From the NCBI GenBank assembly GCA_029264075.1, contig JARICQ010000067.1, forward strand, positions 1-10,548: a stretch of 10,548 bases of DNA, read 5' to 3'. Positions 1 through 8,138 of this stretch are shown here, piece by piece. Below the pieces are notes generated by a model. The model was not told the origin of the DNA, made no database searches, and saw only the letters and a list, made by a program, of their open reading frames with translations. The stretch comes from Tissierellaceae bacterium. Lineage in GTDB: Bacteria > Bacillota > Clostridia > Tissierellales > Tissierellaceae. A program made the position numbers and the translations under genes. Every line of letters begins with the position of its first letter. The first letter of the stretch is position 1.

Positions 1-5
1 TAAGC

Positions 6-1580
6 ATGAATACACTCAAGCACCATAAAACAAATCAGATAATCACCCTTAGGGACAATCCTATAAAAGTTCCAGCACAAATGATTCAGAGAGAAGAACA
101 GTTTAGAGGTGTTTGGGTATCTACTGTATATAATTTAGATTTTCCAAGCAAAAAAGGGATATCTGAAGATGCTTACAAAAAAGAGTACATAAAACTTTTA
201 GATGAGCTAGAGAACTTGAATATGAATTCTGTTATATTTCAGGTTAGACCAAAGCTTGATACTTTTTATAAGTCAGAGATAAATCCGTGGTCTGAATATC
301 TCAGTGGCGAGCAAGGCAAGAGCCCGAACTGGGATCCTATGGAATGGATGGTAGAAGAAACCCACAAGAGAGGGATGGAGTTTCACGCCTGGTTTAATCC
401 CTATAGAGTTACAACGGCAAAAGACAATACAAAATCCATACAAGCACAATTAAATGAATTGAGTGAAAAGAACTGGGCAAGGAATAATCCACAATATGTA
501 TACAGATTTGCTGGAAGACTATATTTGAATCCTGGTGAGCCAGCAGTTATAGAACATATAAATAGAAGTGTAATGGAAGTTGTAGAAAACTACGATATAG
601 ATGCAGTTCACTTTGATGATTATTTTTATCCCTTTAAGAGTAGTGGCTCAGACTGGTACTTTTCAGAGGAAAAAAATACATTCAACAAGTATAAGGAGGG
701 GCAATCTAGTGTAGCTGACTGGAGAAGAGGAAATGTAGATAAACTGGTAAAAAAGCTACATGATTCTATAGAAGAACACAATAAAAGTAAAAATACAAAT
801 GTTGAATTTGGGATTAGCCCATTTGCAATTTGGGGGCACAAGGGAAGTGGCAATCTGGTTAACAGAGAATACGGCTCCCATACTCCAGTAACATCTGGTA
901 ATTCCTATAACAGTCAATTTGCTGATACCAGAAAGTGGGTAAAAGAAAATTGGGTTGACTATATAGCACCACAAGTATATTGGACATTTGATGAAAAAGC
1001 AGCTCCTTATGCTGAAATCGTTCATTGGTGGACAGATGTGGTTAAGGATACAGATGTAAATCTCTATATCGGGCATGCAAACTATAGAATAAATTCAAGC
1101 TGGAAGAGTCCAGGAGAAATGTGCAATCAATTGAAGTTTAATAGTCAATACGATGAAATCAAGGGCAGTATATTTTTCAGGTATGAGAATCTTTTAAAAT
1201 CTAAAGAAGGAAACACAGAAAACGATAAATTCATAGATATGCTGAAAAATGAACATTTTAGAGATAAGGCTAGACTACCCGGGAAAAAGGTTTTGCCTGC
1301 ACCAAAAGAAGAGCAGTTTGCTTTAAATGTAATGAAAGTTAAAAATGGAAATATATTGATGTGGAGAGATGAAAAGGGTGGTAACAAAGATTATTTAATA
1401 GAGAGAGTATCTATAAATGATGGAGAGAAAGTAGAAATAGAAACCCTAAATAGTAGACGAGATACAAGTTATAATGGATATTTTCTTGATGAAGATATAA
1501 AAGAAGGTATGGAGTATGAATATAAGGTATCGGCTTTTGGGACAGAGAATACAAGCAATGAACTTGCTCATAAAAAATAA
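6..1580 (+). CDS. GHL10 (DUF187) family glycosyl hydrolase with C-terminal Fn3-like domain; 5' end may be outside the window
   Basis: Residues about 32-400 form a GHL10/DUF187 TIM-barrel domain like Bacillus YngK. It opens with the family motif FRGVWVSTVYNLDFPSK (33-49), followed by NSVIFQVRPKLD (74-85), FHAWFNPYRV (126-135), the acidic strand DAVHFDDYFYPF (199-210), GISPFAIWG (269-277) and DYIAPQVYW (318-326). Residues about 437-520 look like an Fn3 beta-sandwich. In the family, E. coli DigH (YddW) cleaves denuded peptidoglycan glycan strands, so a cell-wall role is plausible; the substrate here is not proven. Oddities: no signal peptide follows the first ATG, no Shine-Dalgarno is visible, and the frame stays open to the window edge (codon 3-5 is a sense codon). 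The true start, perhaps with an export signal, may therefore lie upstream. The gene ends in TAA and converges on the metallophosphatase gene. Family call is firm; start is uncertain. Confidence 0.88.
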   Translation: MNTLKHHKTNQIITLRDNPIKVPAQMIQREEQFRGVWVSTVYNLDFPSKKGISEDAYKKEYIKLLDELENLNMNSVIFQVRPKLDTFYKSEINPWSEYLSGEQGKSPNWDPMEWMVEETHKRGMEFHAWFNPYRVTTAKDNTKSIQAQLNELSEKNWARNNPQYVYRFAGRLYLNPGEPAVIEHINRSVMEVVENYDIDAVHFDDYFYPFKSSGSDWYFSEEKNTFNKYKEGQSSVADWRRGNVDKLVKKLHDSIEEHNKSKNTNVEFGISPFAIWGHKGSGNLVNREYGSHTPVTSGNSYNSQFADTRKWVKENWVDYIAPQVYWTFDEKAAPYAEIVHWWTDVVKDTDVNLYIGHANYRINSSWKSPGEMCNQLKFNSQYDEIKGSIFFRYENLLKSKEGNTENDKFIDMLKNEHFRDKARLPGKKVLPAPKEEQFALNVMKVKNGNILMWRDEKGGNKDYLIERVSINDGEKVEIETLNSRRDTSYNGYFLDEDIKEGMEYEYKVSAFGTENTSNELAHKK

Positions 1581-1604
1581 AATACAAGTGCATATATAAA
1601 TGAT

Positions 1605-1654
1605 ATATTCCCCCTAGATTCAGATTGAATAAGGTCTGATTTTAGGGGGAATAT
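1605..1654. terminator. Strong hairpin between convergent genes, probable bidirectional terminator
   Basis: Arms 1605-1624 and 1635-1654 pair over 20 positions with one G-T wobble and one T-T mismatch, around a 10-nt loop (1625-1634). The core is CCCCC against GGGGG. It lies 25 nt after the hydrolase stop and 15 nt beyond the convergent metallophosphatase stop, where a shared terminator is expected. Neither side has a long T-run, so it is not a textbook intrinsic terminator. It could also act as a 3'-end stabiliser. Confidence 0.65.
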
Positions 1655-1669
1655 TCTATGTCTAAAGAA

Positions 1670-3601
1670 TTATTTGTTTTTATCTCTTCTATTCATTCTT
1701 TTAATTATTTTGAAAGTGATCCATGAAATTAATCCTATTAGAGCTAGGATAATAGAATATAATATTAGTGAGAATTTATTTGGATTTGCAAATCGAGCTA
1801 CTATGCCCCTATTATCTACTACAGTTTTTCTGTCTTGTAGCTCATTGTAGGAGCTGGGGACTTGGGCTATTCCCTTCTTCTTTGGAAAGGACTCTAAATA
1901 CTGGGCTAAAGCCAACCATTCCTTTAATTCTTGTCCGTCTTCATATATGATCCTAGACTCATAATCCTCAATTGGAATTCCATCCTCTGTTTTCGGAATT
2001 GCTGATAGAAGATTAAAAGACTTGTCACTCACTGCAGATAGCATCTGCGCAGAGTAAAGTCCTGCAACTACCCTATACAATTTATCATCTATTATTTCAA
2101 GCATAGACCCATCTTCATCTACTAGATATATCTCTGTTAACTTATCGAGTATCATTCTATTTGGATTGAATTCGTAGCTTAGCCCTGCTATATAAAGCTG
2201 AGCCACAGGCATGATTGGTTGAATAGATGCATCAACTTCTGCTACAGTTTTTAATTCCCTACCAGTCAAATAAACATCTAAAAGAGGATAACCTGAAATC
2301 CTATCTGCACCGATTCCAAGAGAAGACACATTAAATACATCACTCACAGTAATGTCTCCCTCTGGAAAGGAGTCTCGTATAACCCCAGCAGGAACTATAG
2401 CCACATCAATATTTCTATAGTCAGATCCCTCAGCTTTTTTAACAGAATAAATGTATGAATCAGAGATTAAATTGCCAAGAGTATCCTCCCTATGTTCTTT
2501 TCCAAACATATAAGATGGTGTAAAGCTGAAGGGACTATAGGCTAAAACTTGATCAAATTGCATATCAAATCTATCTAAATACTCTCTTTGAATATCTTCT
2601 TTAAAGAGACCAATATACTCGCTTATTTCTTCATTTTCTTTATAGCTTTCATTTATTTTTAGAAGTTGATAATCATCAAGTTTCCATCTATTATCTTTAT
2701 CTTTAGAAATCGAGATTTTACCAATATTTTCGCCATATCTTCCAGCCGAACCAATTATTGTGTTTTCTATAACTATTGGTTTATTCAATTCTGTATGAGT
2801 ATGTCCTGAGATGATCACATCTATCTCGGGTACTTTTTTTGCCAAGTTTTCATCTTCTGATTTTGATCCATTTTCATTTGTTCCAGTATGGGACAGTGCT
2901 ATTATTAAATCTACTTTTTCTTTATGTTTTAAAAGATCTACCATTTCTCTTGAGACATCTACTATATTTTCAAACTCTACTTCTGCCATAGGTGCATTTG
3001 TATCAGCATCTTCTCCCATTAGTCCAAAGATACCTATCTTCATATCTTTTCTCTCTAATACAATATAGTCTCTAACACCATAGCCTTCCATGGCTGTTTT
3101 TAAGTCTTTCAAGCTTGGGTCTAAAGCCCCTTCTTCATCGGAAGGGAAATAAGTATTAGAAGCTACTATCGCAGGAAGTTCTTCACCACTAGAGAGTGCC
3201 GAATTAAGACTATTTGCCAATCCTTCTGGCCTGAAATCAAACTCATGATTTCCGAGTGTAGTTGCATCATAGCCAAGCTTACCCATGGTTCTAAGGGCAG
3301 GAGAATGACTTTCAAATATGGTTTGAAACAAGGTACCCATAGAGAAGTCGCCAGCATCTACAAGCAAAAGATCTGGATCTATTTCTCTTTCTTCTAAAAT
3401 AGCACTATAAATCCTGGAAAAACCACCCAATTCTTCAAGTTTTCCATCTCTTTCAATAGTAAAGGGATAAAAGTGATCGTGTAGATCATGGGTAAATAGT
3501 ATAGTAACTGAATCGTCATCTTGTGCATCTGTCTTATTTGGTGATATCAATACTATCAAAATAATTAAATATATTAATGGTCTTTTAAAATTCAAATTCA
3601 T
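1670..3601 (-). CDS. Exported membrane-anchored metallophosphatase / 5'-nucleotidase (UshA-like) family protein
   Basis: The 643-residue product has an N-terminal signal peptide (about 1-27, hydrophobic core LIYLIILIVLI, probable cleavage near TDAQ), then a calcineurin-like metallophosphatase domain. Metal-site motifs are all present: THDLHDH (37-43), DAGDFSMGT (82-90), GNHEFD (117-122), ALSHTG (235-240) and SGHTHT (265-270). A 5'-nucleotidase C-terminal domain spans about 350-560, with GNLISDSY at 376-383. A single C-terminal membrane helix (about 610-634) followed by a basic tail should anchor it on the outer face of the membrane; no LPXTG motif or lipobox is seen. Where UshA-type enzymes carry an Asn-Gly-Gly..Arg substrate loop, this protein has VPAGVIRD (403-410), so the substrate may not be a usual 5'-nucleotide. 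The ATG at 3601 was chosen for its AAGGAG six bases upstream; an ATG 13 codons earlier lacks this and sits close to the promoter. Confidence 0.88.
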   Translation of the reverse strand: MNLNFKRPLIYLIILIVLISPNKTDAQDDDSVTILFTHDLHDHFYPFTIERDGKLEELGGFSRIYSAILEEREIDPDLLLVDAGDFSMGTLFQTIFESHSPALRTMGKLGYDATTLGNHEFDFRPEGLANSLNSALSSGEELPAIVASNTYFPSDEEGALDPSLKDLKTAMEGYGVRDYIVLERKDMKIGIFGLMGEDADTNAPMAEVEFENIVDVSREMVDLLKHKEKVDLIIALSHTGTNENGSKSEDENLAKKVPEIDVIISGHTHTELNKPIVIENTIIGSAGRYGENIGKISISKDKDNRWKLDDYQLLKINESYKENEEISEYIGLFKEDIQREYLDRFDMQFDQVLAYSPFSFTPSYMFGKEHREDTLGNLISDSYIYSVKKAEGSDYRNIDVAIVPAGVIRDSFPEGDITVSDVFNVSSLGIGADRISGYPLLDVYLTGRELKTVAEVDASIQPIMPVAQLYIAGLSYEFNPNRMILDKLTEIYLVDEDGSMLEIIDDKLYRVVAGLYSAQMLSAVSDKSFNLLSAIPKTEDGIPIEDYESRIIYEDGQELKEWLALAQYLESFPKKKGIAQVPSSYNELQDRKTVVDNRGIVARFANPNKFSLILYSIILALIGLISWITFKIIKRMNRRDKNK

Positions 3602-3607
3602 CTTTAT

Positions 3608-3613
3608 CTCCTT
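3608..3613 (-). promoter_or_regulatory. Ribosome binding site that decides the metallophosphatase start
   Basis: On the minus strand this reads AAGGAG, six bases before the ATG at 3601-3599. It supports a start at the MNLNFKRPL signal peptide rather than the in-frame ATG ending at 3640. Confidence 0.8.
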
Positions 3614-3645
3614 TGTTTTGCTATCTTGAATTGTTATCATACTAT

Positions 3646-3654
3646 ATTATACCA
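3646..3654 (-). promoter_or_regulatory. Candidate extended -10 promoter for the metallophosphatase gene
   Basis: The minus strand reads TGGTATAAT, a consensus -10 box with the TGN extension that can replace a good -35 box. No convincing -35 is seen 16-18 bases upstream. Transcription would begin near 3639 and give a leader of roughly 40 nt that includes the ribosome binding site. Confidence 0.45.
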
Positions 3655-3795
3655 TTAAAACAAGACATATTTTAAAAACATAAAGAAATATTGATATTAT
3701 AGGCATAAGTTTGGGTATAGAGTAAAAAGAAAACAAAATAATATTAAAAAAGACTTTAGAGTATAAAGGAATTTTAAAGTTGAATGGTAAGTTTT

Positions 3796-3801
3796 GGAGG
3801 G
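3796..3801 (+). promoter_or_regulatory. Ribosome binding site that decides the uvsE start
   Basis: GGAGGG lies five bases before the ATG at 3807. This supports starting UvsE at MNIGYACLL, the usual N-terminal beta strand of the family, and not at the in-frame TTG at 3780. Confidence 0.85.
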
Positions 3802-3806
3802 AATTT

Positions 3807-5057
3807 ATGAATATAGGATATGCTTGTCTTTTAGTAGGGGTTGGGGAAACAAATATTAAATCCTGTACTATGAAAAATGCAAATGAAGACAATTTGCTGA
3901 AAATAATTAAATGGAATTTAAAGTCATTGGATAAGATTATAGACTACAATATTAAAAACAAGATAAAGTTTTTTAGAATTAGCTCAGATATGATCCCCTT
4001 TGGATCTAGTCCAGTAAACAAAATAAAATGGTGGGATTTTTTTAGGGAAGATTTAAAAAAGATAGGTGACAAAATTAAAGAATCAGAAATAAGAGTTTCT
4101 ATGCATCCTGGACAGTATACAGTAATCAATTCACCCAAAGAAGATGTAGTGGAAAATTCTTTTAAAGACCTAGCCTATCACAACAGATTTTTAGACAGTC
4201 TGGGACTAGATAGTAAAAGTAAAATAATCCTTCACATAGGTGGAGTTTATGGAGATAAGGAGAGCGCTATTGAGAGATTTAAAAACAACTATAAGGATTT
4301 ATCTGATGGAATAAAGTCAAGGTTAATTATTGAAAATGATGATAAGTCTTATAATATTGAAGAACTATTAGATATAGGAAACCAACTAAAAATACCAGTA
4401 GTATATGACAATCTTCACAATCAAGTATTAACTGCTGACCCATCAAAATCGGACAATTATTGGATAAAGAGGGCTAATCTTACTTGGGGAGAAAGTGATG
4501 GAATACAAAAGATCCATTACTCCCAACAGAATCTAGACAAAAGACCAGGAAGTCACTCCGTGACTATTGACTTAAACCTTTTCAAGGAATTTGTAAGCAA
4601 TCTCGATCTTGATATAGATATAATGTTAGAAGTAAAAGATAAAAATCTATCAGTTATTAAGGTGAATAATTATTTAAGGGAAGAAGAAATTGAAAAACTA
4701 GAATTAGAATGGAATAAATATAAATACAATATATTAGAGCACAGTCCTAGTAGCTATAGGAAAATAGACGAGCTCTTAAAAGTTAATGATGGATACCCTA
4801 TTTTTGAATTTTACAATTTGATAGACTCTGCATTTAATGAAGAAATAAAAGAGGAGGATGCTATAAGGGCAGCTGGAGAGCTTTGGAATTATCTAGAGAA
4901 GCTAGCAACAGAAAGAGAAGAAAAAAAGTATAAGAGCTATTTGGAAAGTTATAGAAAGGGAAACTATTCGATAAAGGCCGTTAAGGGATTTTTGCGGAAG
5001 ATGGCAGTTAAGTATAAGGAAGAATCCTTATTATCTTTATACTATTTTTATTTTTAA
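3807..5057 (+). CDS. uvsE: UV DNA damage endonuclease UvsE with a C-terminal DUF1722-like domain
   Basis: The 416-residue protein starts with a UVDE TIM barrel (about 1-290), which nicks DNA 5' to UV photoproducts to begin alternative excision repair. Visible family motifs: GYACLLVG (4-11), FFRISSDMIPF (55-65), SMHPGQYTV (98-106), LHIGGVYGD (142-150), IENDD (175-179), VYDNLHNQ (199-206), KIHYSQQ (235-241), HSVTID (250-255) and MLEVKDK (273-279). Compared from memory with Thermus UVDE, these supply the metal ligands (H100, H143, E176, D201, H204, H237, H250, E275), the probable carboxylated lysine (K235) and the damage-probing Gln-Tyr pair (Q103-Y104). Positions equivalent to Thermus N10 and H69 appear as L9 and S68. 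The typical family length is near 300-320. The extra part (about 298-416, with YRKI, LESYRKGNYS, AVKGFLRKMAVKY) resembles DUF1722 of E. coli YbgA. It is the first gene of the five-gene unit. Confidence 0.9.
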   Translation: MNIGYACLLVGVGETNIKSCTMKNANEDNLLKIIKWNLKSLDKIIDYNIKNKIKFFRISSDMIPFGSSPVNKIKWWDFFREDLKKIGDKIKESEIRVSMHPGQYTVINSPKEDVVENSFKDLAYHNRFLDSLGLDSKSKIILHIGGVYGDKESAIERFKNNYKDLSDGIKSRLIIENDDKSYNIEELLDIGNQLKIPVVYDNLHNQVLTADPSKSDNYWIKRANLTWGESDGIQKIHYSQQNLDKRPGSHSVTIDLNLFKEFVSNLDLDIDIMLEVKDKNLSVIKVNNYLREEEIEKLELEWNKYKYNILEHSPSSYRKIDELLKVNDGYPIFEFYNLIDSAFNEEIKEEDAIRAAGELWNYLEKLATEREEKKYKSYLESYRKGNYSIKAVKGFLRKMAVKYKEESLLSLYYFYF

Positions 5058-5075
5058 AGAAAGGAGTTAGAATAT

Positions 5076-5474
5076 ATGATTATTTTAAGAAATTATATAA
5101 TCACCCTAGTTGTATTTTTTGCAATAGATATCTTGTGGCTTGGGCTAGTTGCCAAAAACCTCTATCAACAATACCTAGGAGATTTTATGAGAGCGAGTAC
5201 AAATTGGACAGCAGCAATATTATTTTATATGGTCTATATTGGTGGTTTGATGTTTTTTGTTATATATCCTGCCTTAGAAAGGGGTAGTTGGTCATATGCC
5301 TTATTGACAGGAGCTTTATTTGGACTTATAACTTATGCAACATATGACATGACAAATCTTGCTACCTTGAAAGATTGGCCAATATTTATAACTGTAGTCG
5401 ATATTACTTGGGGTACAGTTTTAAATGCTCTGACTGCACTAGTCAGTTTTTTCATTATAAACTTTTTCAGTTAA
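5076..5474 (+). CDS. DUF2177 family four-helix membrane protein
   Basis: The 132-residue protein has four predicted membrane helices (about 5-26, 44-66, 72-94 and 104-131). Family features include FAIDILWLGLVAKNLYQ (15-31), DMTNLATLKDWP (91-102) and a TWG motif in the last helix (111-113). No enzymatic function is established for DUF2177. The start has AAGGAG nine bases upstream (5061-5066), and the gene begins 18 nt after the uvsE stop, so co-transcription is very likely. From memory, DUF2177 genes of proteobacteria often sit in photo-oxidative stress loci beside photolyase, cyclopropane-fatty-acid-synthase-like and DUF1295 genes, which fits its company here. Family assignment is good; role is unknown. 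Confidence 0.82.
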   Translation: MIILRNYIITLVVFFAIDILWLGLVAKNLYQQYLGDFMRASTNWTAAILFYMVYIGGLMFFVIYPALERGSWSYALLTGALFGLITYATYDMTNLATLKDWPIFITVVDITWGTVLNALTALVSFFIINFFS

Positions 5475-5522
5475 AATAAGGATAAAGAATATGAACTAAA
5501 TACTATAGAGTGAGGTGTCAAT

Positions 5523-7310
5523 ATGAAATTAGAAAAAATGAACAGCGAAAATATATATTACGGCTTTGTGGCAGGAGCGCACGAAGTAATCAAGCAAAGA
5601 AAAGAATTAAATAGGATAAATGTATTCCCAGTGGCAGATGGGGACACAGGAAGCAACCTAGCCTATACTATGAATACTATAATACAGAATGCAAACATAG
5701 AATCTTCAGCCAGAGAGACTATGGGATCTATTGCAGAAGCAGCTCTTATAGGAGCTAGAGGAAATTCAGGAATTATATTTGCGCAATTTATCAATGGTAT
5801 ATATATGGAGATGGAAGAGATAGAAGACTTCAGTGTTAAAAGCTTTTCAAATTCTGTAAATAAGGCTGTGGAATATGCCTACAAGGCAATAGCAGAGCCA
5901 GTAGAAGGAACAATGATTACAGTCATGAAAGACTGGGCAGACTCACTAGAGTCTCATAGGGAAAATGTCGCAGATTTTAATGAACTATTTGCAAGTTCAC
6001 TTGAGGTAGCACTTAAATCCTTGATGGATACTCCAAAAAAGTTAAAGGTGCTTAGGGATGCAAAAGTTGTAGATTCAGGTGCCAAAGGATTTGTTCACTT
6101 CGTTGAAGGATTTTTAAACTTTATCAAAACAGGTAAAATCGAAGCTGACTTACACTCTTCAGATGAGTTGAAATTATCTGATGAACATGTACACTTTGAA
6201 GGAGACTTTGATCTAGAGAATAGGTATTGTACGGAGGCCTTGATAGAAGGAGAAAATTTGGATATAGACAATATCAGAGAAAATTTAAAAGAGTATGGAG
6301 TTTCTTTGATATCAGCGGGGAATAATAAAAAAATGAGGATTCATATTCATACAGAGAATCCAGATAATTTATTCTTTAAATTAAAAGAGTATGGTAGGAT
6401 AACATATCAAAAAGTTGATGATATGAAAAGACAGTACGAATCCATGTACTCTAGAAATAGTGATATAGCTCTTGTAACAGATTCTATAGCAGATTTGCCA
6501 AAAGAACTAATGGATAAGTATCAAATTCATCTACTTCCCTTAAATCTACTAATAGAAGATACAAACTATTTGGATAAGGTGACTATCACTCCATCATACT
6601 TTTATAAATTGATGGATCAACTAGAGGAATATCCGTCATCTTCACAGCCAACGGTACTAGAAGTAGAAAAAGCTTTAAATGAACTATCTGAACACTACAA
6701 ATCAATAATTGTAGTGACCGTATCAAAGCAAATGAGCGGAACATATAATTCTTTTATACAGGCCGTAGAAAAGTTATCTAAAAAAGATGTAAAGATAGAA
6801 GTAATAGATTCAAAGTTAAACTCTGGAGCCCAAGGATTGGTTGTACTAAGGGCAGCAGAAGAGATATCAAAAGGCAAGAGTTTCAATGAAGTAGTTAAGA
6901 TAACAAGGGAAACTGTTGAAAATACAGATATATTTGTAAGTGTACCGACCCTAAAGTATATGCTCAAATCAGGTAGGATAGGTAAGGCCAAGGCAATGGC
7001 TGCAAATTTAATGAATTTAAAACCAGTAGTCTCTATAGATGAAGATGGAAATGGAATAGTGATTGGGAATGCATTTAGTACAAATGGAAATACCAAGAAA
7101 ATAAAAGAATTAGTCCATGAAATAATGGAAGATAAAACTATAAGCAGATATTCACTTGTTCATGCAAATGCAAGTGATAGATTAGAAGAGTATAAAGAAT
7201 ACTATAAAGAACTACTAGGAATGGAAGCAGAATATATAATGGAAATATCTCCAATAGTTGCAATGAATGCAGGTATAGGCTGTGTTGCAATATCAGTTAC
7301 AGCAGAGTAA
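5523..7310 (+). CDS. One-chain fatty acid kinase: DAK2/FakA-type kinase fused to DegV/FakB-type fatty-acid carrier
   Basis: The 595-residue protein joins two normally separate proteins. Residues 1-205 are a DhaL/DAK2 nucleotide-binding domain with NVFPVADGDTGSN (33-45, Mg-binding aspartates D39 and D41) and GARGNSG (77-83). About 225-305 matches the FakA middle domain: YCTEALIEG (235-243) and IHIHT (273-277) keep the Cys-His-His set (C236, H274, H276) that binds zinc in staphylococcal FakA. About 314-595 is a DegV fold: LVTDSIADLP (317-326), SSSQPT (372-377), SKQMSGTYNS (401-410), SGRIGK (483-488). FakA phosphorylates fatty acids held by FakB to give acyl-phosphate for phospholipid synthesis; here the FakA C-terminal domain is replaced by the carrier. 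In the last DegV motif the usual THxGPG-type histidine is N582 (MNAGIG). GAGGTG (5512-5517) precedes the ATG. DAK2-DegV fusions occur in Clostridia, but the substrate is inferred. Confidence 0.86.
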   Translation: MKLEKMNSENIYYGFVAGAHEVIKQRKELNRINVFPVADGDTGSNLAYTMNTIIQNANIESSARETMGSIAEAALIGARGNSGIIFAQFINGIYMEMEEIEDFSVKSFSNSVNKAVEYAYKAIAEPVEGTMITVMKDWADSLESHRENVADFNELFASSLEVALKSLMDTPKKLKVLRDAKVVDSGAKGFVHFVEGFLNFIKTGKIEADLHSSDELKLSDEHVHFEGDFDLENRYCTEALIEGENLDIDNIRENLKEYGVSLISAGNNKKMRIHIHTENPDNLFFKLKEYGRITYQKVDDMKRQYESMYSRNSDIALVTDSIADLPKELMDKYQIHLLPLNLLIEDTNYLDKVTITPSYFYKLMDQLEEYPSSSQPTVLEVEKALNELSEHYKSIIVVTVSKQMSGTYNSFIQAVEKLSKKDVKIEVIDSKLNSGAQGLVVLRAAEEISKGKSFNEVVKITRETVENTDIFVSVPTLKYMLKSGRIGKAKAMAANLMNLKPVVSIDEDGNGIVIGNAFSTNGNTKKIKELVHEIMEDKTISRYSLVHANASDRLEEYKEYYKELLGMEAEYIMEISPIVAMNAGIGCVAISVTAE

Positions 7311-7322
7311 GGGGGAATTAAG

Positions 7323-8102
7323 ATGTTGAGTGTTTATTTAGGAACAATAATTACACTGTGGGTATTTTTTACAATTGTTTTTTTCATAGCTCAGGCAAAA
7401 AAGAACAATGGACTCCAAGATGTAGCTTGGGGGGCTGGATTTATAGTAGTAGCGCTCTTTAGTTATTTCTTCTCAAATACGGAGTCTTTAAATGGAAGGG
7501 TAATTACAATATTTGTAGTCCTTTGGGGTGGAAGATTGGCCTACCATTTATTTAAAAGAAACTGGAACAAGCCAGAAGATAGAAGGTATGTTGCAATGAG
7601 AAGAAATTGGGAAGCAAAGGGAAAAAATGTAACCCTAACAGCATATTTAAATGTATTCATGTTTCAGATGCTACTTCTTCTCATCATTGTCCAACCAGTA
7701 ATGCTTGCCAATACATCAATGGGAAATGGACTAATATGGATAAACTATATAGGTATAGCAGTATGGATAATAGGTTACTTCTTTGAGGTAGTAGGAGATT
7801 ACCAACTAAAGAAATTCAAGGAAAAGCCTGAAAACAAGGGAAAGCTAATGACAGAGGGTCTTTGGGCCTATACCAGACATCCAAATTACTTTGGAGAAGC
7901 TACTATGTGGTGGGGAATATTTTTGATATCTCTTGTATCGATTAGATCCCTTATAGGTATAGTAGGGCCCATAGCTATAACTTATCTACTATTATTTGTA
8001 TCAGGTGTACCAATGCTTGAGAAAAAATATGAAGGTAGAGAAGACTTTGAAGAATATAAGAAGAGAACTAGCAAGTTTTTTCCAATGCCAGAAAAGAAGT
8101 AA
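7323..8102 (+). CDS. DUF1295 / steroid 5-alpha-reductase-like membrane protein
   Basis: The 259-residue integral membrane protein has about six hydrophobic helices (around 5-24, 33-51, 58-76, 108-130, 136-156 and 193-228). The conserved C-terminal cofactor-binding part is clear: GKLMTEGLWAYTRHPNYFGE (173-192), then MWWGIF, GVPMLEKKYEGREDFEEY (228-245) and RTSKFFPMP (248-256). This ending is shared by DUF1295, steroid 5-alpha-reductase-like enzymes and isoprenylcysteine-methyltransferase-like enzymes, which act on lipid substrates inside the membrane. The substrate is unknown; NADPH-dependent reduction of, or methyl transfer to, a lipid are the plausible options. The gene begins 12 nt after the fatty acid kinase stop, with a GGGGG ribosome binding site (7311-7315), so it is tightly coupled to that gene. 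This pairing supports a lipid-related role. Confidence 0.85.
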   Translation: MLSVYLGTIITLWVFFTIVFFIAQAKKNNGLQDVAWGAGFIVVALFSYFFSNTESLNGRVITIFVVLWGGRLAYHLFKRNWNKPEDRRYVAMRRNWEAKGKNVTLTAYLNVFMFQMLLLLIIVQPVMLANTSMGNGLIWINYIGIAVWIIGYFFEVVGDYQLKKFKEKPENKGKLMTEGLWAYTRHPNYFGEATMWWGIFLISLVSIRSLIGIVGPIAITYLLLFVSGVPMLEKKYEGREDFEEYKKRTSKFFPMPEKK

Positions 8103-8138
8103 AAGATTTATAGAAGTTATTTTTTAAATTTAACTATG

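Larger units (their letters stand above)
3602..3806. other. Divergent intergenic region between the metallophosphatase gene and the uvsE operon
   Basis: This very AT-rich stretch must hold the promoters of both flanking units. The minus-strand extended -10 is listed separately. On the plus strand a weak candidate is TTTAAA (3671-3676), 18 bases, TATTAT (3695-3700). I could not identify a clear SOS (LexA) box, PerR box or other operator by eye, and no RNA gene or riboswitch is apparent. Confidence 0.4.

Noticed and set aside
626..1593. Minus-strand open frames across the GHL10 gene
   Set aside because: They lie antisense to a clearly coding frame, have no ribosome binding sites or recognisable domains, and overlap each other.
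2811..3357. Other-frame open frames within the metallophosphatase gene
   Set aside because: They are shadows of a well-supported coding frame with complete family motifs.
3780..3806. A nine-codon longer UvsE starting at TTG 3780
   Set aside because: No ribosome binding site precedes it, while the ATG at 3807 has GGAGGG five bases upstream and begins at the family's usual N-terminus.
6695..7096. A 133-codon minus-strand open frame within the fatty acid kinase gene
   Set aside because: The sense strand there encodes conserved DegV motifs without interruption, and the antisense product resembles no family I recognise.
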